Shown piece after piece: positions 10,304 through 18,892 of a DNA stretch of 33,518 bases. Below the pieces are notes generated by a model. It made no database searches and was not told where the DNA came from. It saw only the letters and a list, made by a program, of their open reading frames with translations. The stretch spans positions 1 through 33,518 of the forward strand of contig JBKPDW010000313.1 in assembly GCA_046728115.1 (NCBI GenBank), in the 5' to 3' direction. The position numbers were made by a program, and so were the translations under genes. This DNA is from CAVSWN01 sp046728115 (GTDB taxonomy: Bacteria; Acidobacteriota; Vicinamibacteria; Vicinamibacterales; CAVVIG01). Within the stretch, counting starts at the first letter, position 1. Each line of letters starts with the position of its first letter.

Positions 10304-12787
10304 TCAACGGCCCTTCGCACGACGTCTGACGAGTGTCGCGACGGAGGCCACAAGCTCGCCCGGATCCACTGGCTTGGCGAGATGCATTTCGAAGCCGCTC
10401 TCCAGCGCCTTCGTTCGATCTTCCGATCGCGCGAAGGCGGTCAGAGCCGCGGCGGGGAGGTCGCGGACATCCGCGTTTGCCGATGCTCGGATGCGCGCGA
10501 TGAATTCGAAGCCGTCGATCTCCGGCATGCCAAGATCCACGACCAGAACATCAGGCCTGGCCGACGCGATGCGCTCCAGAGCCTCGATCGGTGACGACAT
10601 GGTCACCACCTCTGCACCGGCGGCCTCCAGCGCCACGCGCAGCAGGCCGAGGGCGTCGCCCTCGTCATCAACCGCGAGCACGCGGACTCCCTCGAGATTC
10701 GCGAGACGGGTCAAGGGCACCTTCTTCCCGGTTCGCGGATGTTCGCCCGCCTCGCGCGTTCCTTCGCGCTGCCCGATCAACGGGAGGCGAACGGTGAACG
10801 TCGCTCCCTGGCCTTCACCCTCGCTCGAGACGTGGACCGATCCGCCATGCATCTCGACAATGTGACGCACGATGGAGAGCCCCAGGCCGAGCCCGCCAGT
10901 CTTGCGATTCGTGCCGACGTCGGCCTGGCGGAATCGTTCGAAGACGTGAGGAAGAAAGTCGGCTCGAATACCGGCCCCGGTGTCGCAGACGACGACCTCG
11001 AGGTGCGAGTTGACCTGTTGGACCCGTACCTGCACGCTGCCGCCCTCCGGTGTGAACTTCACCGCGTTCGACAGCAGGTTCCACACGACCTGCTGCAGGC
11101 GATTGGGATCGCCTGAAACCAGGCCCACGGGTGGATCGACGATGGTCTGCAACCGGACATGCTTCGCATCAGCGGCGGGCTGCACGGTGGCGACCGCGTT
11201 GTGGACGACCAGCGGCAACTCCACTGGCTGGACGTCCAGCCGGATTTTGCCCGATACGATCCTGGAAACATCCAGGAGGTCCTCCACGATTTGCGTCAGC
11301 GATGTGGCATTGCGTTCGAGCGTCTCAAGCCCCCGAGTCGCTTTCTCGCTGCGGAGGATGCCGCCTCGCAACAGCCGCGCGTAGCCGACGATCGCATTCA
11401 GCGGCGTCCGCAGTTCATGTGAAAGCATCGCCAGAAACTCGTCCTTCAGCCGATCGCTCTCTCGAGCTTCCAGATAGAGCCGTGCGTTCTCCAATGCAAC
11501 CGATGCCCACGCGGCAATCCCGGTCACGAGCTGCTCGTGCTCTGCGGTGAAGATACCGACCTTTGAATGACCGAAGAAGAGTCCGCCGAGCACCTCGCCG
11601 GAGGCAGCCTTGACGGGTACCGCCAGGTAGCTCCGCACGGGCAGATGACCCGGCGGCGTGCCGTGGTACGGCGCGTTTTGTCCGTAGCGTGGATCTGTCG
11701 TGACATCATCCAGCCGCACGACGCCATTCCCATGGAACGTCGGCGCAAACATCGCCGTCAGCCGCGGCTGTAGGAAACTGGTGAACGCCCCCTTCGGCGC
11801 ACCTGACGAGGTGGACAGCATGTACGCTTCGCCTGTATCCCCATCGATGACGTTGAAAAAAAATGCTCCGAACTCTGCGTGGGTGAGTTCGGTCCCAACG
11901 TCAGTCACCTTCTGAACGATCGCGGCCTCTTCCAGTGACGCCGCGACCGCGGCACCGACCTCGCTCAGTTTCTGTGCGACGAGCGCCTGTTCTTGAGCTG
12001 CGGCACGAAGACTCGACTGTTCCGTAATGTCCCGAGCGATCTTCGATGCACCCACGACGCGGCCGGCGGCATCGACGATCGGCGAGACCGTCAATGAGAT
12101 CAAGACCTCGGTGCCGTCTTTGCGCCGGCGGCGCGTCTCATAGTGGTCGACGACCTTGCCGGCTCGAATGCGCGCGAGAACGATGTCCTCTTCGGCCTGC
12201 AGATCCGGCGGAATGATCATGCGAATCGACCGGCCGATGGCTTCGGCCGCCGTATAGCCGAACATTCGCTCGGCCGCGTGATTCCACGTCAGGATCGTGC
12301 TGTCCAGATTCTTCGTGACGATCGCATCGTCCGACGACTCGACGACCGCGGCGAGCCGCCTGGCTGCACGATCGGCTTCGGCCCGATCGCTGAGGTCTCG
12401 CGCGATTTTCGACGCGCCGATCACGGACCCGGCATCGTCATAAATGGGCGAGACCGTCAACGAGATCGGCAGCAGGGTTCCATCCTTGCGCTGTCGCACG
12501 GTCTCGTAGTGCCGAACCGCTTCCCCGCGCCGGATCTGGCCCAGGACGAAGTCCTCTTCGCTTTGGCGATCGTCGGGGATGATCATGCGAATGGATCTGC
12601 CGATCGCTTCAGCCGACGTGTAGCCGAACATGCGTTCGGCGGCTGGATTCCAGGACAGAATCGTCCCGTTCAGGTCCTTGCTGATGATGGCGTCGTCCGA
12701 CGACTCGACGATTTTTGCGAGATGTCGAAGCGCAATATCACCAGTCAACTGGGCCATATGGACCATAGGAAAACTGCTCAACCACAA
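10304..12787 (-). CDS. Hybrid sensor histidine kinase, PAS-PAS-GAF-HisKA-HATPase-REC
   Basis: This 827-residue protein has no membrane segment, so it is a cytoplasmic sensor. Two PAS domains (about 22-135 and 145-255) are followed by a GAF domain (about 280-440). The HisKA domain has its phospho-accepting His457 in AMLSHELRTPLNAIVGYA. The HATPase domain shows VVWNLLSNAVKF (N box), DTGAGI (G1) and GGLGLGLSIV (G2). A receiver domain (about 701-822) has acidic DD at 707-708, phospho-acceptor Asp751 in VLVVDLGMPEIDGF and Lys805 in AKPVD, so it should autophosphorylate and relay internally. The start is uncertain: TTG 12787 or in-frame ATG 12766 or 12757, none with a clear ribosome site. No separate output regulator is adjacent; the solute-binding protein gene lies 115 bases downstream. 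Confidence 0.88.
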   Translation of the reverse strand: MWLSSFPMVHMAQLTGDIALRHLAKIVESSDDAIISKDLNGTILSWNPAAERMFGYTSAEAIGRSIRMIIPDDRQSEEDFVLGQIRRGEAVRHYETVRQRKDGTLLPISLTVSPIYDDAGSVIGASKIARDLSDRAEADRAARRLAAVVESSDDAIVTKNLDSTILTWNHAAERMFGYTAAEAIGRSIRMIIPPDLQAEEDIVLARIRAGKVVDHYETRRRRKDGTEVLISLTVSPIVDAAGRVVGASKIARDITEQSSLRAAAQEQALVAQKLSEVGAAVAASLEEAAIVQKVTDVGTELTHAEFGAFFFNVIDGDTGEAYMLSTSSGAPKGAFTSFLQPRLTAMFAPTFHGNGVVRLDDVTTDPRYGQNAPYHGTPPGHLPVRSYLAVPVKAASGEVLGGLFFGHSKVGIFTAEHEQLVTGIAAWASVALENARLYLEARESDRLKDEFLAMLSHELRTPLNAIVGYARLLRGGILRSEKATRGLETLERNATSLTQIVEDLLDVSRIVSGKIRLDVQPVELPLVVHNAVATVQPAADAKHVRLQTIVDPPVGLVSGDPNRLQQVVWNLLSNAVKFTPEGGSVQVRVQQVNSHLEVVVCDTGAGIRADFLPHVFERFRQADVGTNRKTGGLGLGLSIVRHIVEMHGGSVHVSSEGEGQGATFTVRLPLIGQREGTREAGEHPRTGKKVPLTRLANLEGVRVLAVDDEGDALGLLRVALEAAGAEVVTMSSPIEALERIASARPDVLVVDLGMPEIDGFEFIARIRASANADVRDLPAAALTAFARSEDRTKALESGFEMHLAKPVDPGELVASVATLVRRRAKGR
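12032..12712 (-). repeat. Tandem duplication of the PAS domain
   Basis: Codons 26-130 (12712-12398) and codons 148-252 (12346-12032) of the hybrid kinase encode near-parallel PAS domains, 122 codons apart. Shared stretches include VESSDDAI, AAERMFGYT, AEAIGRSIRMII, HYET, RKDGT and GASKIARD. The identity is high enough to suggest an internal duplication rather than two unrelated PAS domains. Confidence 0.8.
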
Positions 12788-12793
12788 CGTCGA

Positions 12794-13033
12794 TCACGAG
12801 CAATGCCGGGGCTCGGCCGTTGGCAGGACCCGCAGCAGGCTGCGTCCAACCTTCGTCAGATACTGAGGTTGGGCGTCTGGAAAAAGGACATACAGGACGA
12901 AGCCGGGCACCGCAGGCGCTTCCGGGGCAATTTCGGTGCCCGGATCTGCAACCTGCATCACCACGTGCGCCGCGCTCTCATATCGAGTCCGACGCGGACT
13001 CCGCGCGGGCTGGCCCCACAGCCACACCATCAC
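12794..13033 (-). CDS. Possible small hypothetical protein (weak)
   Basis: An open frame of 79 residues ends seven bases before the earliest start of the hybrid kinase gene on the same strand. The C-terminal half (PGFVLYVLFPDAQPQYLTKV) has a protein-like composition, but the N-terminus (GTG 13033 or ATG 13030) has no ribosome site and no family is recognised. It may be a gene remnant or chance. Confidence 0.22.
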   Translation of the reverse strand: MMVWLWGQPARSPRRTRYESAAHVVMQVADPGTEIAPEAPAVPGFVLYVLFPDAQPQYLTKVGRSLLRVLPTAEPRHCS

Positions 13034-13657
13034 GTCTGGCGCGATTGGGCCCCCGCTGACGGGCGTGCCCGCAAGCCCACTACGGGTACTGATTCAAAGT
13101 GGACGCTCTATGAGGCGCAGTGAGAGGATGAGCCGGTATGGACCGACGGATCTCACGAGAGGGAAACGCCCGACATCAGGCAGTGCCTGCGCGCGGGCGT
13201 TTCACCGGCGTGTGTGACACGCATCCTGGCAAGAGCCGGGATTCAATGATCGACGCTGTTCTGTTGTGCCTTCGCGCATCAATACAGGCAATCGAGTGAC
13301 AGCCCGCCGACGATGCGCGGTCACGAGCCCGGTGGTGCCTCCATGTAAACCTCCACGTCTTGCGTCGTGTGGTACCAGTATCGATACGCCCGATGCTGTC
13401 TCGCGTCAAGTACTATCGCATCGAAATCGACAGCGTCGGGTGGCCGCATGCTGCGGCTTACGCTGCCGCTCGAGGACAGCGTCAAGAATGGGCCGAACGC
13501 GATACGTGGCCGGATGGTGCTGCACGAATCCTGCCTGTGACTATCGGCTGGCTGACGCGAGGGATGAGGAAGGATGGTCCTTCGACCGTAGCGCATTGCC
13601 ATCGCGTATCATCGTGGATCGCCGCGTCAGCCGTCACGACCGATGGGGTACCGTTCG
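13034..13657. other. Gene-poor stretch before the esterase fragment
   Basis: No frame here has a supported start or a recognisable family. Candidate frames on both strands (for example minus 13321-13602) lack ribosome sites and are low-complexity Arg/Pro/Ser readings. The clear structure in this stretch is the pair of hairpins at 13163-13222. Confidence 0.5.
13163..13222. repeat. Pair of strong hairpins (nested plus simple)
   Basis: GAAACGCCCG at 13163-13172 pairs perfectly with CGGGCGTTTC at 13194-13203. Inside it CAGGC (13177-13181) pairs with GCCTG (13185-13189), making a nested stem. Four bases on, GCGTGT (13208-13213) pairs with ACACGC (13217-13222) around GTG. No T-run follows. Such paired palindromes resemble REP-like elements or a structured RNA, but no second copy was noticed in the window. 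Confidence 0.5.
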
Positions 13658-14509
13658 ATGAGGTTTGCAATTCCGTCGCGGCTCGGCTTCGCCCTTGGTC
13701 TTGTAACGGCCGTCACCTTTGCGCTCTCAGTCGGCGCGTTGGCGCAGGCGGGCCGCCTTCGCGTGTGCTGCGCTTTGGCGGGCCTCGCCGAAGCTCGCGC
13801 GATCTCCGAGCGGGCGGAGGCGGGCCAGGCGCCCACGATGCCGTCAGCAACTGCGCCTGCTGCTCCTGCGATTGGCGCCCAACCGCCCAATCCGAACGCG
13901 GCCGCGACCGCGGCGGACCACAAGAACATGATGGAGCAACTCGGGATCGCGGCACTGCGTCCTGGTCCCAGCGGAAACGAGTCGGCGCCCAACCACGCCA
14001 ATTACGACGAATCGCTCGCGAACCCGTACCCCAGCCTCCCCGACGCGCTGACCCTCAGGAACGGCAACAAGGTCACCAGCGCAGAGATGTGGTGGAAGTG
14101 GCGTCGCCCGGAGATCATGGAGGACTTCGATCGTGAGGTGCTGGGTCGTGTCCCGCGGAACGTGCCCGCCGTCGCGTGGCGAGTCAGCCGCACGGAGCAG
14201 TTCGAGGTTGGCGGACGTCTGGTCGTCGGCAAGGAACTGATTGGGACGGTTGACAATTCGGCGTTTCCGCAGATCGACGTCGAGGTCGAGATGACGGTTG
14301 TGACGCCCGCGAACGCGGCCACGCCGGTGCCTGTGATGATGATGTTTGGTGGCCGGTCAGGGATGCCGCCTGTGCGGGGTACTCCGCCAACTGCTGCGCG
14401 CGCCGCCGGTGCGGGCCGCGGCGGCGCCGGAACCGGAAGTCCGGGCGCCGCACCGTCCGCCCCAGCAGACCCTCCGGCAACCAGCGTCTGTCTCTTCTGG
14501 TACACATGA
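13658..14509 (+). pseudogene. CE15/acetylxylan-esterase-like protein, C-terminally truncated
   Basis: The 283-residue product starts with a signal peptide (MRFAIPSRLGFALGLVTAV) and a low-complexity Ala/Pro region. It then matches the N-terminal part of secreted acidobacterial carbohydrate-esterase-like hydrolases: NYDESLANPYPSLPDALTL, KVTSAEMWWKWRRPEIMEDF, DREVLGRVPRNVP, DNSAFPQIDVEVEMTVVTPA and PVPVMMMFGG. It stops after a Gly/Pro/Ala-rich linker with TSVCLFWYT. Full members continue for several hundred residues carrying the GxSxG nucleophile and catalytic His. None of that is present here or in other frames downstream, so the fragment should be catalytically dead. ATG 13658 was chosen because GGGG lies about ten bases before it; ATG 13643 is an alternative. 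Family assignment is from recognised motifs. Confidence 0.7.
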
Positions 14510-14536
14510 GGCACATGTTCTCGAGCGTGTGTTCAA

Positions 14537-14701
14537 CTAACCCGAGACGCGGTGGCAATCACGCCTGAGTAGTCGCGATCGGCGACTAATCAACCACGGC
14601 CAACCGACGCGGGAACCTGGCCGCCGCTGATCCACAGCTCGGCCGTCGACTTCGATACGGCCCATGTAGGCGAGGGGCGTTCCACAGATCGGACAGTTCA
14701 C
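14537..14701 (-). pseudogene. Zinc-ribbon-like small protein, remnant copy A
   Basis: Reading from GTG 14701 gives 54 residues beginning VNCPICGTPLAYMGRIEVDG and ending at a TAG at 14537-14539. The CPICG knuckle followed by a beta strand resembles the first half of short zinc-ribbon proteins. The second Cys pair that would complete a ribbon is not evident (only one Cys near the end). The preceding codons (DDPGFP) extend the similarity with copy B to the right but are cut by a TAA, so the true start is lost or is the GTG. Probably a decaying gene. Confidence 0.4.
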
Positions 14702-14775
14702 TGGGAAGCCCGGATCGTCCTGTTGTTAGTGCTGCTCCAGCGCGTTGGCTGTGCTCGCGCCTGAGGCATCGGGCG

Positions 14776-14951
14776 TCATGGTGCCATCGTTCGTTCGTTT
14801 TGTTCCGGTGTCGCGCTTTGACATGCGAACTCCATCCTGCGACCGTTCGTCGCTACGTGCGTCTTGCCTTCGGTTCGGACGTAGAGGAATGGCGCGCGCC
14901 CGCACCTCGGAGAATTCACCGGGAAGCCCGGATCGGCCAATGTGCTCACGT
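14776..14951 (-). pseudogene. Zinc-ribbon-like small protein, remnant copy B
   Basis: This frame contains ADPGFPVNSPRCG then PFLYVRTEGKTHV. The beginning parallels copy A (DPGFPVNCPICG) and the VRTEGKTH strand is typical of short zinc-ribbon proteins. The first Cys of the knuckle is replaced by Ser and the second knuckle is not recognisable. The DNA GGGAAGCCCGGATCG is shared by both copies, at 14703-14717 and 14930-14944, about 227 bases apart. The frame runs further upstream into the next gene without a supported start. Likely a second degraded copy. Confidence 0.4.
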
Positions 14952-15125
14952 TTAGCGGAGGCCTGGCCCTCCAAGATTGCCGGTGAGCCAGAGAATCACC
15001 AGAATCAACACCACGAGCCCCAGTAGTCCGCCGTAGTGTGTCCCGCCCCAACCTGCACGCGAGCCGTAAAAGCCGCCGCCGCCCAAGAGCAACACCAGCA
15101 ACACGATGACCAGAATCATTGGCAT
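14952..15125 (-). CDS. DUF3309-like small membrane protein
   Basis: The 57-residue product from ATG 15125 has two hydrophobic helices (MPMILVIVLLVLLLGGGGF and LLGLVVLILVILWLTGNL) joined by a short Gly/Tyr/Trp turn (SRAGWGGTHYG). This is the pattern of the DUF3309 family of tiny inner-membrane proteins. AGGAG at 15136-15140, ten bases upstream, supports this start over the longer reading from 15152. Function is unknown for the family; such peptides often sit near stress-related genes. Confidence 0.7.
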   Translation of the reverse strand: MPMILVIVLLVLLLGGGGFYGSRAGWGGTHYGGLLGLVVLILVILWLTGNLGGPGLR

Positions 15126-15129
15126 GACG

Positions 15130-15363
15130 TCATTTCTCCTTCGAGTTCGCAATGCCGCTCGCGATTACACCCGTTGCTGTCGTGCGAGGTCGTTGAAACT
15201 GGCAACATTCGCGCGCCTGCGGGAGCCCGTGATGGTCGTACATCTGGGAAATGCGGCTCACTTGAGTGTCGAGCGCCGCTCGAAGGTGAGCTACATCGCG
15301 GGCTTGCACGTGAGGGCGCGCGCCGAGTCGCTCAAGCGTCGTCGTCGGTAAAGACTTCATCAT
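15130..15363 (-). CDS. Possible small hypothetical protein
   Basis: A 77-residue frame starts at ATG 15363 with GAGG a few bases upstream, ends just before the DUF3309-like gene and is on the same strand. The middle (LERLGARPHVQARDVAHLRA, then DTQVSRISQMYDHHGLP) reads like a helical protein; the C-terminus does not. No family is recognised. It could be a short gene co-transcribed with its neighbour or a remnant. Confidence 0.3.
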   Translation of the reverse strand: MMKSLPTTTLERLGARPHVQARDVAHLRAALDTQVSRISQMYDHHGLPQARECCQFQRPRTTATGVIASGIANSKEK

Positions 15364-15508
15364 GGTGGCCTCGGATAATGCTTTGAGGGCGCGGCCCGAA
15401 ATGGCGGGGCGCTCAGAAAAGCTTTGTCAGCATACTCACCGATGACCCTTCGACAGCTGTACCATTCCGCACAGGTGGGCGTGGGCCATAGCCAAGGGAT
15501 CAGGTCGG

Positions 15509-17320
15509 CTACGCTGCGTGCACGGTTGTCTCCAGAACGGGGACCCGCGTCATCTCCACGAGCCCGGCCAAGTACGTACGGGTCTCCATCAGTGTCGAGG
15601 CTACGAGATTCGCCCCGGAATCCCGCAACAACTGCGTGTTGTCATCTGCCAACGCCGGCGGTGCCCAGCGTCCGACCAGGATTCGCACCTCGGGCAACGC
15701 GGCGCGGAGCCTCTTGACAAAATAGCGCGTCTTTGACGGCAGGCTGGGTGGCAAGTCGGCGAAGCACACGACCGAGAATCCCCGCTCGTGCACCAGCGAC
15801 ACGAGTTCCGAAGCCTGCATCCGCGTGTTGGTAATTTCGACGGCGATTGGCAAATCGTCCACGACGTGAGCGAGCATCACGAGCGCCAATTCGTCGGCGA
15901 TGCCATTGATGGCGTAGCCCAGCACGCGCAACGGCTCGCGCGGGCCAGGGAGTGGGGGATGATCCGGTGCTCCGGGTGGCGTTGGGCTCAGACGTCGGAC
16001 CGACTCTGCCGCGTCCGACAGGAGCTCCCGCGTCGCGTCGATGACCGCAGTTTCTTCCTCCGACGACAGCCGCTGCTCCAGACGGTCGCGTTCGGCGTAA
16101 CTGAGCGCCGGCAATAACAGGGCGTCGTAGACCGAGCGCTCTGGCGCCGTCTTGATGCACTGCTCGATGAGGTCGGCCGCCTCCGCCTGGTCGCGCGCCA
16201 ACAGGCGCTGGTAGTAGCCATGTTCGGGGGCGAGCGCAGGACTGTCGGCCATCAGCGTCCCGACGAACTTGAGCCCCGGAACGTGTTTCCCGAGCACGAC
16301 GATGCACACGGTCAGCGGCGTCGCCATGATCAGACCGAGCGGCCCCCACAGCCACGTCCAAAACGCAACGGATGCGAGCAACGCCACCTGCGAGACCCCG
16401 GCCGCGCCGGCACACAGCACGGTTTCGAGCACGAGGCTCGTCACGAGCTCGAGCACGACAAACAAACCGACCACGCAGAGCGGACCGGCCCAGCCCTGCA
16501 GGGCCGCCAGGCTGACGACGATTGGCGCGCCTGCGCCGAGCACCGGCCCCACGTACGGGATGAATCGCAGCGCCGCACCGAGCGCCGCCCAGACCAAGGG
16601 GTGCGGTACGCCGAGGAAATAAAGCCCGACACCAACGGCGATGCCGTACACGAGATTGACCAGCGACTGCGTCAACAGTTGCCGACTGACGCGGGTTCCG
16701 GCCTCGTCAAACGCCTTTGTGGTGATTGCCAACTGGCCGTGCCCAAACAGACCGATCAACCGGTCGCGCAGATCCCGGCGTTCGAGCAGCATGAAGATGA
16801 CCATCGTCACCACAAACCCCGCCGTTCCCAGCTGGCCGACGATCGGTGCGACCCACATGAACCCAGAGAAACTCGTCGCCTGCGCAGAAGTGACCACGAC
16901 AGGCCGCGAGATCGTTCCCTTGGGCGGATCCGATCGTCCAAGATCCGTCTTGATGTCGTCGATCGTGTCCTGCAGCTTCTCAACCGAGCTTCCCTTGCCT
17001 GCGCCGCGCACGTCCGCGATCTTCGTCAGAATGTTGGCGCGGTAGCGTGGAAGGTCGTCGGCCAGATGATCCATCTGCCGCGTCAGGCCCCAGGCACCGA
17101 GACCGAGAATCGCGAAGACCAGCGTCACCACGGCGAGAACGGCCGGGACGCGGCCTACCCAACGCTGCAGCCAGGTGACTGGAGGAGTCAGCACGAACGT
17201 GAGAAGGATGGCGACCGCAAACGGAACGAGCACGGCCTGTGCCCAGTAGAGGAGGACAACGACGAGCACGCACCCGGCGAATGTCACCCACGGTTTTAGT
17301 GTTTTGAGCGTGTCATCCAT
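15509..17320 (-). CDS. AI-2E family transporter (PerM/UPF0118-type) with C-terminal soluble domain
   Basis: This product of about 603 residues (ATG 17320; TTG 17329 is possible) starts with paired hydrophobic helices (WVTFAGCVLVVVLLYWAQ, then VPFAVAILLTFVLTPPV). It has the extracytoplasmic helical region (about 65-145) and the later membrane block including FLGVPHPLVWAALGAALRFI and PYVGPVLGAGAPIVVSL, all typical of AI-2E family exporters/permeases. These proteins have about eight transmembrane segments and varied substrates; the autoinducer role is not established for most. From about residue 463 an alpha/beta domain begins with LRVLGYAINGIADELALVML. It resembles the Rossmann-like cytosolic tail seen in longer family members and lacks the DxHxxG cobalamin motif. 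No partner gene is adjacent. Confidence 0.82.
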   Translation of the reverse strand: MDDTLKTLKPWVTFAGCVLVVVLLYWAQAVLVPFAVAILLTFVLTPPVTWLQRWVGRVPAVLAVVTLVFAILGLGAWGLTRQMDHLADDLPRYRANILTKIADVRGAGKGSSVEKLQDTIDDIKTDLGRSDPPKGTISRPVVVTSAQATSFSGFMWVAPIVGQLGTAGFVVTMVIFMLLERRDLRDRLIGLFGHGQLAITTKAFDEAGTRVSRQLLTQSLVNLVYGIAVGVGLYFLGVPHPLVWAALGAALRFIPYVGPVLGAGAPIVVSLAALQGWAGPLCVVGLFVVLELVTSLVLETVLCAGAAGVSQVALLASVAFWTWLWGPLGLIMATPLTVCIVVLGKHVPGLKFVGTLMADSPALAPEHGYYQRLLARDQAEAADLIEQCIKTAPERSVYDALLLPALSYAERDRLEQRLSSEEETAVIDATRELLSDAAESVRRLSPTPPGAPDHPPLPGPREPLRVLGYAINGIADELALVMLAHVVDDLPIAVEITNTRMQASELVSLVHERGFSVVCFADLPPSLPSKTRYFVKRLRAALPEVRILVGRWAPPALADDNTQLLRDSGANLVASTLMETRTYLAGLVEMTRVPVLETTVHAA

Positions 17321-17442
17321 CAGGCCCAACCGTTCGTCGTTTTGGGGTGCGGAGAGCAGATCAGCAAACCCAATCCCGGGTGTCTATGCGCGTCTCGATG
17401 AATCGACGCCGGCGTGATGCCTCAGGTCGACGGCCGTTCAGG

Positions 17443-17736
17443 TCAACGTCGCCGTAGCTCAACGTACCGTTCGTTTCCTGCGTCTTCGCCAGGCAGATGC
17501 GCGTTCAGCGATCCTCGCCCGACCGCCGGCTGGGGTTTCGCGTCGTGTGTCGCCGTTGCTTGCTCGGTATCGAGGGATTTGCGGTACGCGGCCGCTTCGA
17601 TCCGGATCGCGGCACTTGCCGTACGTTGCAGACGGCTTTTCAGCGGCGCGGACGCTAATTGCTCAGCGAGGCGTGTAATCCGCTCGAGTCGAGCGTCCGC
17701 CTCAGTCACGCGAGCGACGATAGCGTTGCGCTTCAC
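17443..17736 (-). CDS. Small hypothetical protein, helical N-terminus
   Basis: The 97-residue frame begins with GTG 17736 (KRNAIVARVTEADARLERI). Its first 60 residues are a strongly helical, heptad-like pattern (ITRLAEQLASAPLKSRLQ), followed by a polar, Pro/Gly-containing basic tail. No known domain is recognised. The composition of the first part is convincingly protein-like, but there is no strong ribosome site. It lies upstream of and on the same strand as the AI-2E-type transporter gene, about 120 bases away. Confidence 0.42.
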   Translation of the reverse strand: MKRNAIVARVTEADARLERITRLAEQLASAPLKSRLQRTASAAIRIEAAAYRKSLDTEQATATHDAKPQPAVGRGSLNAHLPGEDAGNERYVELRRR

Positions 17737-17992
17737 CGAATCAGTCTACTGGTCCACGGGCACCCGGTGCTGTTCCATAGGGCACGTACTGCGGCGGCGT
17801 ACCCTGCGCCTTTCAATGACGGGGACGACGACCTGGCGCCCGATAGGGGTGTGAACCTTGAGGACCTGTTTCGTCGTGAACAGAGATCAGCGGCTGTGAA
17901 AGTGTGAGCAACTCGTCAGTCCGGACACCAGCATTCCGAATCTCCGCAGCGGCGTCCCCGGCTCGTGCGACAATAAGAGCAACCCAACGGTC

Positions 17993-18646
17993 ATGAAGGG
18001 CAAGCAGACGCCTGCGTTCGACGCGGACGCGTTCCTCCGTTCCGCAGGAGCGGGGAAAACCGTCGTGAGCTATCACCCCACAGACGTGATTTTCTCCCAA
18101 GGCAGTGCGTCCGACAGCGTCCTGTACATTCAGAAGGGCGCCGTTAAGCTCTCGGTGCAGTCGCACGGCGGCAAAGAGGCAGTCGTAGCGATGCTAGGCC
18201 CTGGTGACTTCTTGGGCGAAGGAGCGCTCGCGGGTCATCCGGTGCGCCTGGCGGCCGCGACCGCGATGACCGCCACGACCGTGTTGATCGTCCCGAAACA
18301 GCAGATGATTCGTCTGCTTCACGATCAGCACGCCCTCTCGGACCGGTTCATCACGTACATGCTGGCGCGGAACAGTCGGATCGAAGCAGACTTGGTCGAT
18401 CAGTTGTTCAATTCCAGCGAGAAGCGTCTGGCCCGCACGCTGCTGCTGCTGGCGCGGTACGGCAAGCCAGACCAGACATATCGCGTGCTGCCGCGGATCT
18501 CTCAGGAGACCCTCGCGGAAATGATCGGCACGACGCGCTCGCGCGTCAACTTCTTCATGAACAAGTTCAAGAAGCTCGGTTTCATCGAATATAACGGCGG
18601 TCTCAAAGTCAATCATTCCCTCCTGACAGTCATCGTCCACGACTAA
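17993..18646 (+). CDS. Crp/Fnr family transcriptional regulator
   Basis: The 217-residue protein has an N-terminal cyclic-nucleotide-binding-type beta barrel (about 20-125: YHPTDVIFSQGSASDSVLYI, VKLSV, LGPGDFLGEGALAG). A long dimerisation helix follows, then a winged helix-turn-helix (about 150-210) with RISQETLAEMIGTTRSRVNF as the recognition region. The Arg/Ser pair expected for cAMP binding in CRP is not matched (GEGALAGHPVRLAAATA), and the four N-terminal Cys of FNR are absent, so neither cAMP nor oxygen sensing can be claimed. ATG 17993 fits the family's usual N-terminus. It is followed by short stress-type membrane peptide genes in the same direction, which it might regulate (inference). 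Confidence 0.87.
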   Translation: MKGKQTPAFDADAFLRSAGAGKTVVSYHPTDVIFSQGSASDSVLYIQKGAVKLSVQSHGGKEAVVAMLGPGDFLGEGALAGHPVRLAAATAMTATTVLIVPKQQMIRLLHDQHALSDRFITYMLARNSRIEADLVDQLFNSSEKRLARTLLLLARYGKPDQTYRVLPRISQETLAEMIGTTRSRVNFFMNKFKKLGFIEYNGGLKVNHSLLTVIVHD

Positions 18647-18892
18647 CGTCTGCGCGTCGTGCCCCGCGACGGGGTGAACCATCGTGCTCCTCGTTATCGT
18701 GGACCTGAACGGCAAGGTCATCCTGTCGCAGTTGGTTATGCGCGCGGCGTCAGCGACTCTGCCATGTGTGCACATGTGCTCAAACGCACAGACACGCGTC
18801 GGCGATTGCCGCATGCTGGATGAGTAGGACCGTGGATCGCTCCGCCCGCGTAACGGACGTGACTTGACTCGCACCTGAATGGAAAAATCACG

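Noticed and set aside
16220..17299. Plus-strand frame of 359 codons opposite the AI-2E transporter
   Set aside because: Extremely rich in Arg, His, Gln and Asp, the mirror of hydrophobic codons on the other strand.
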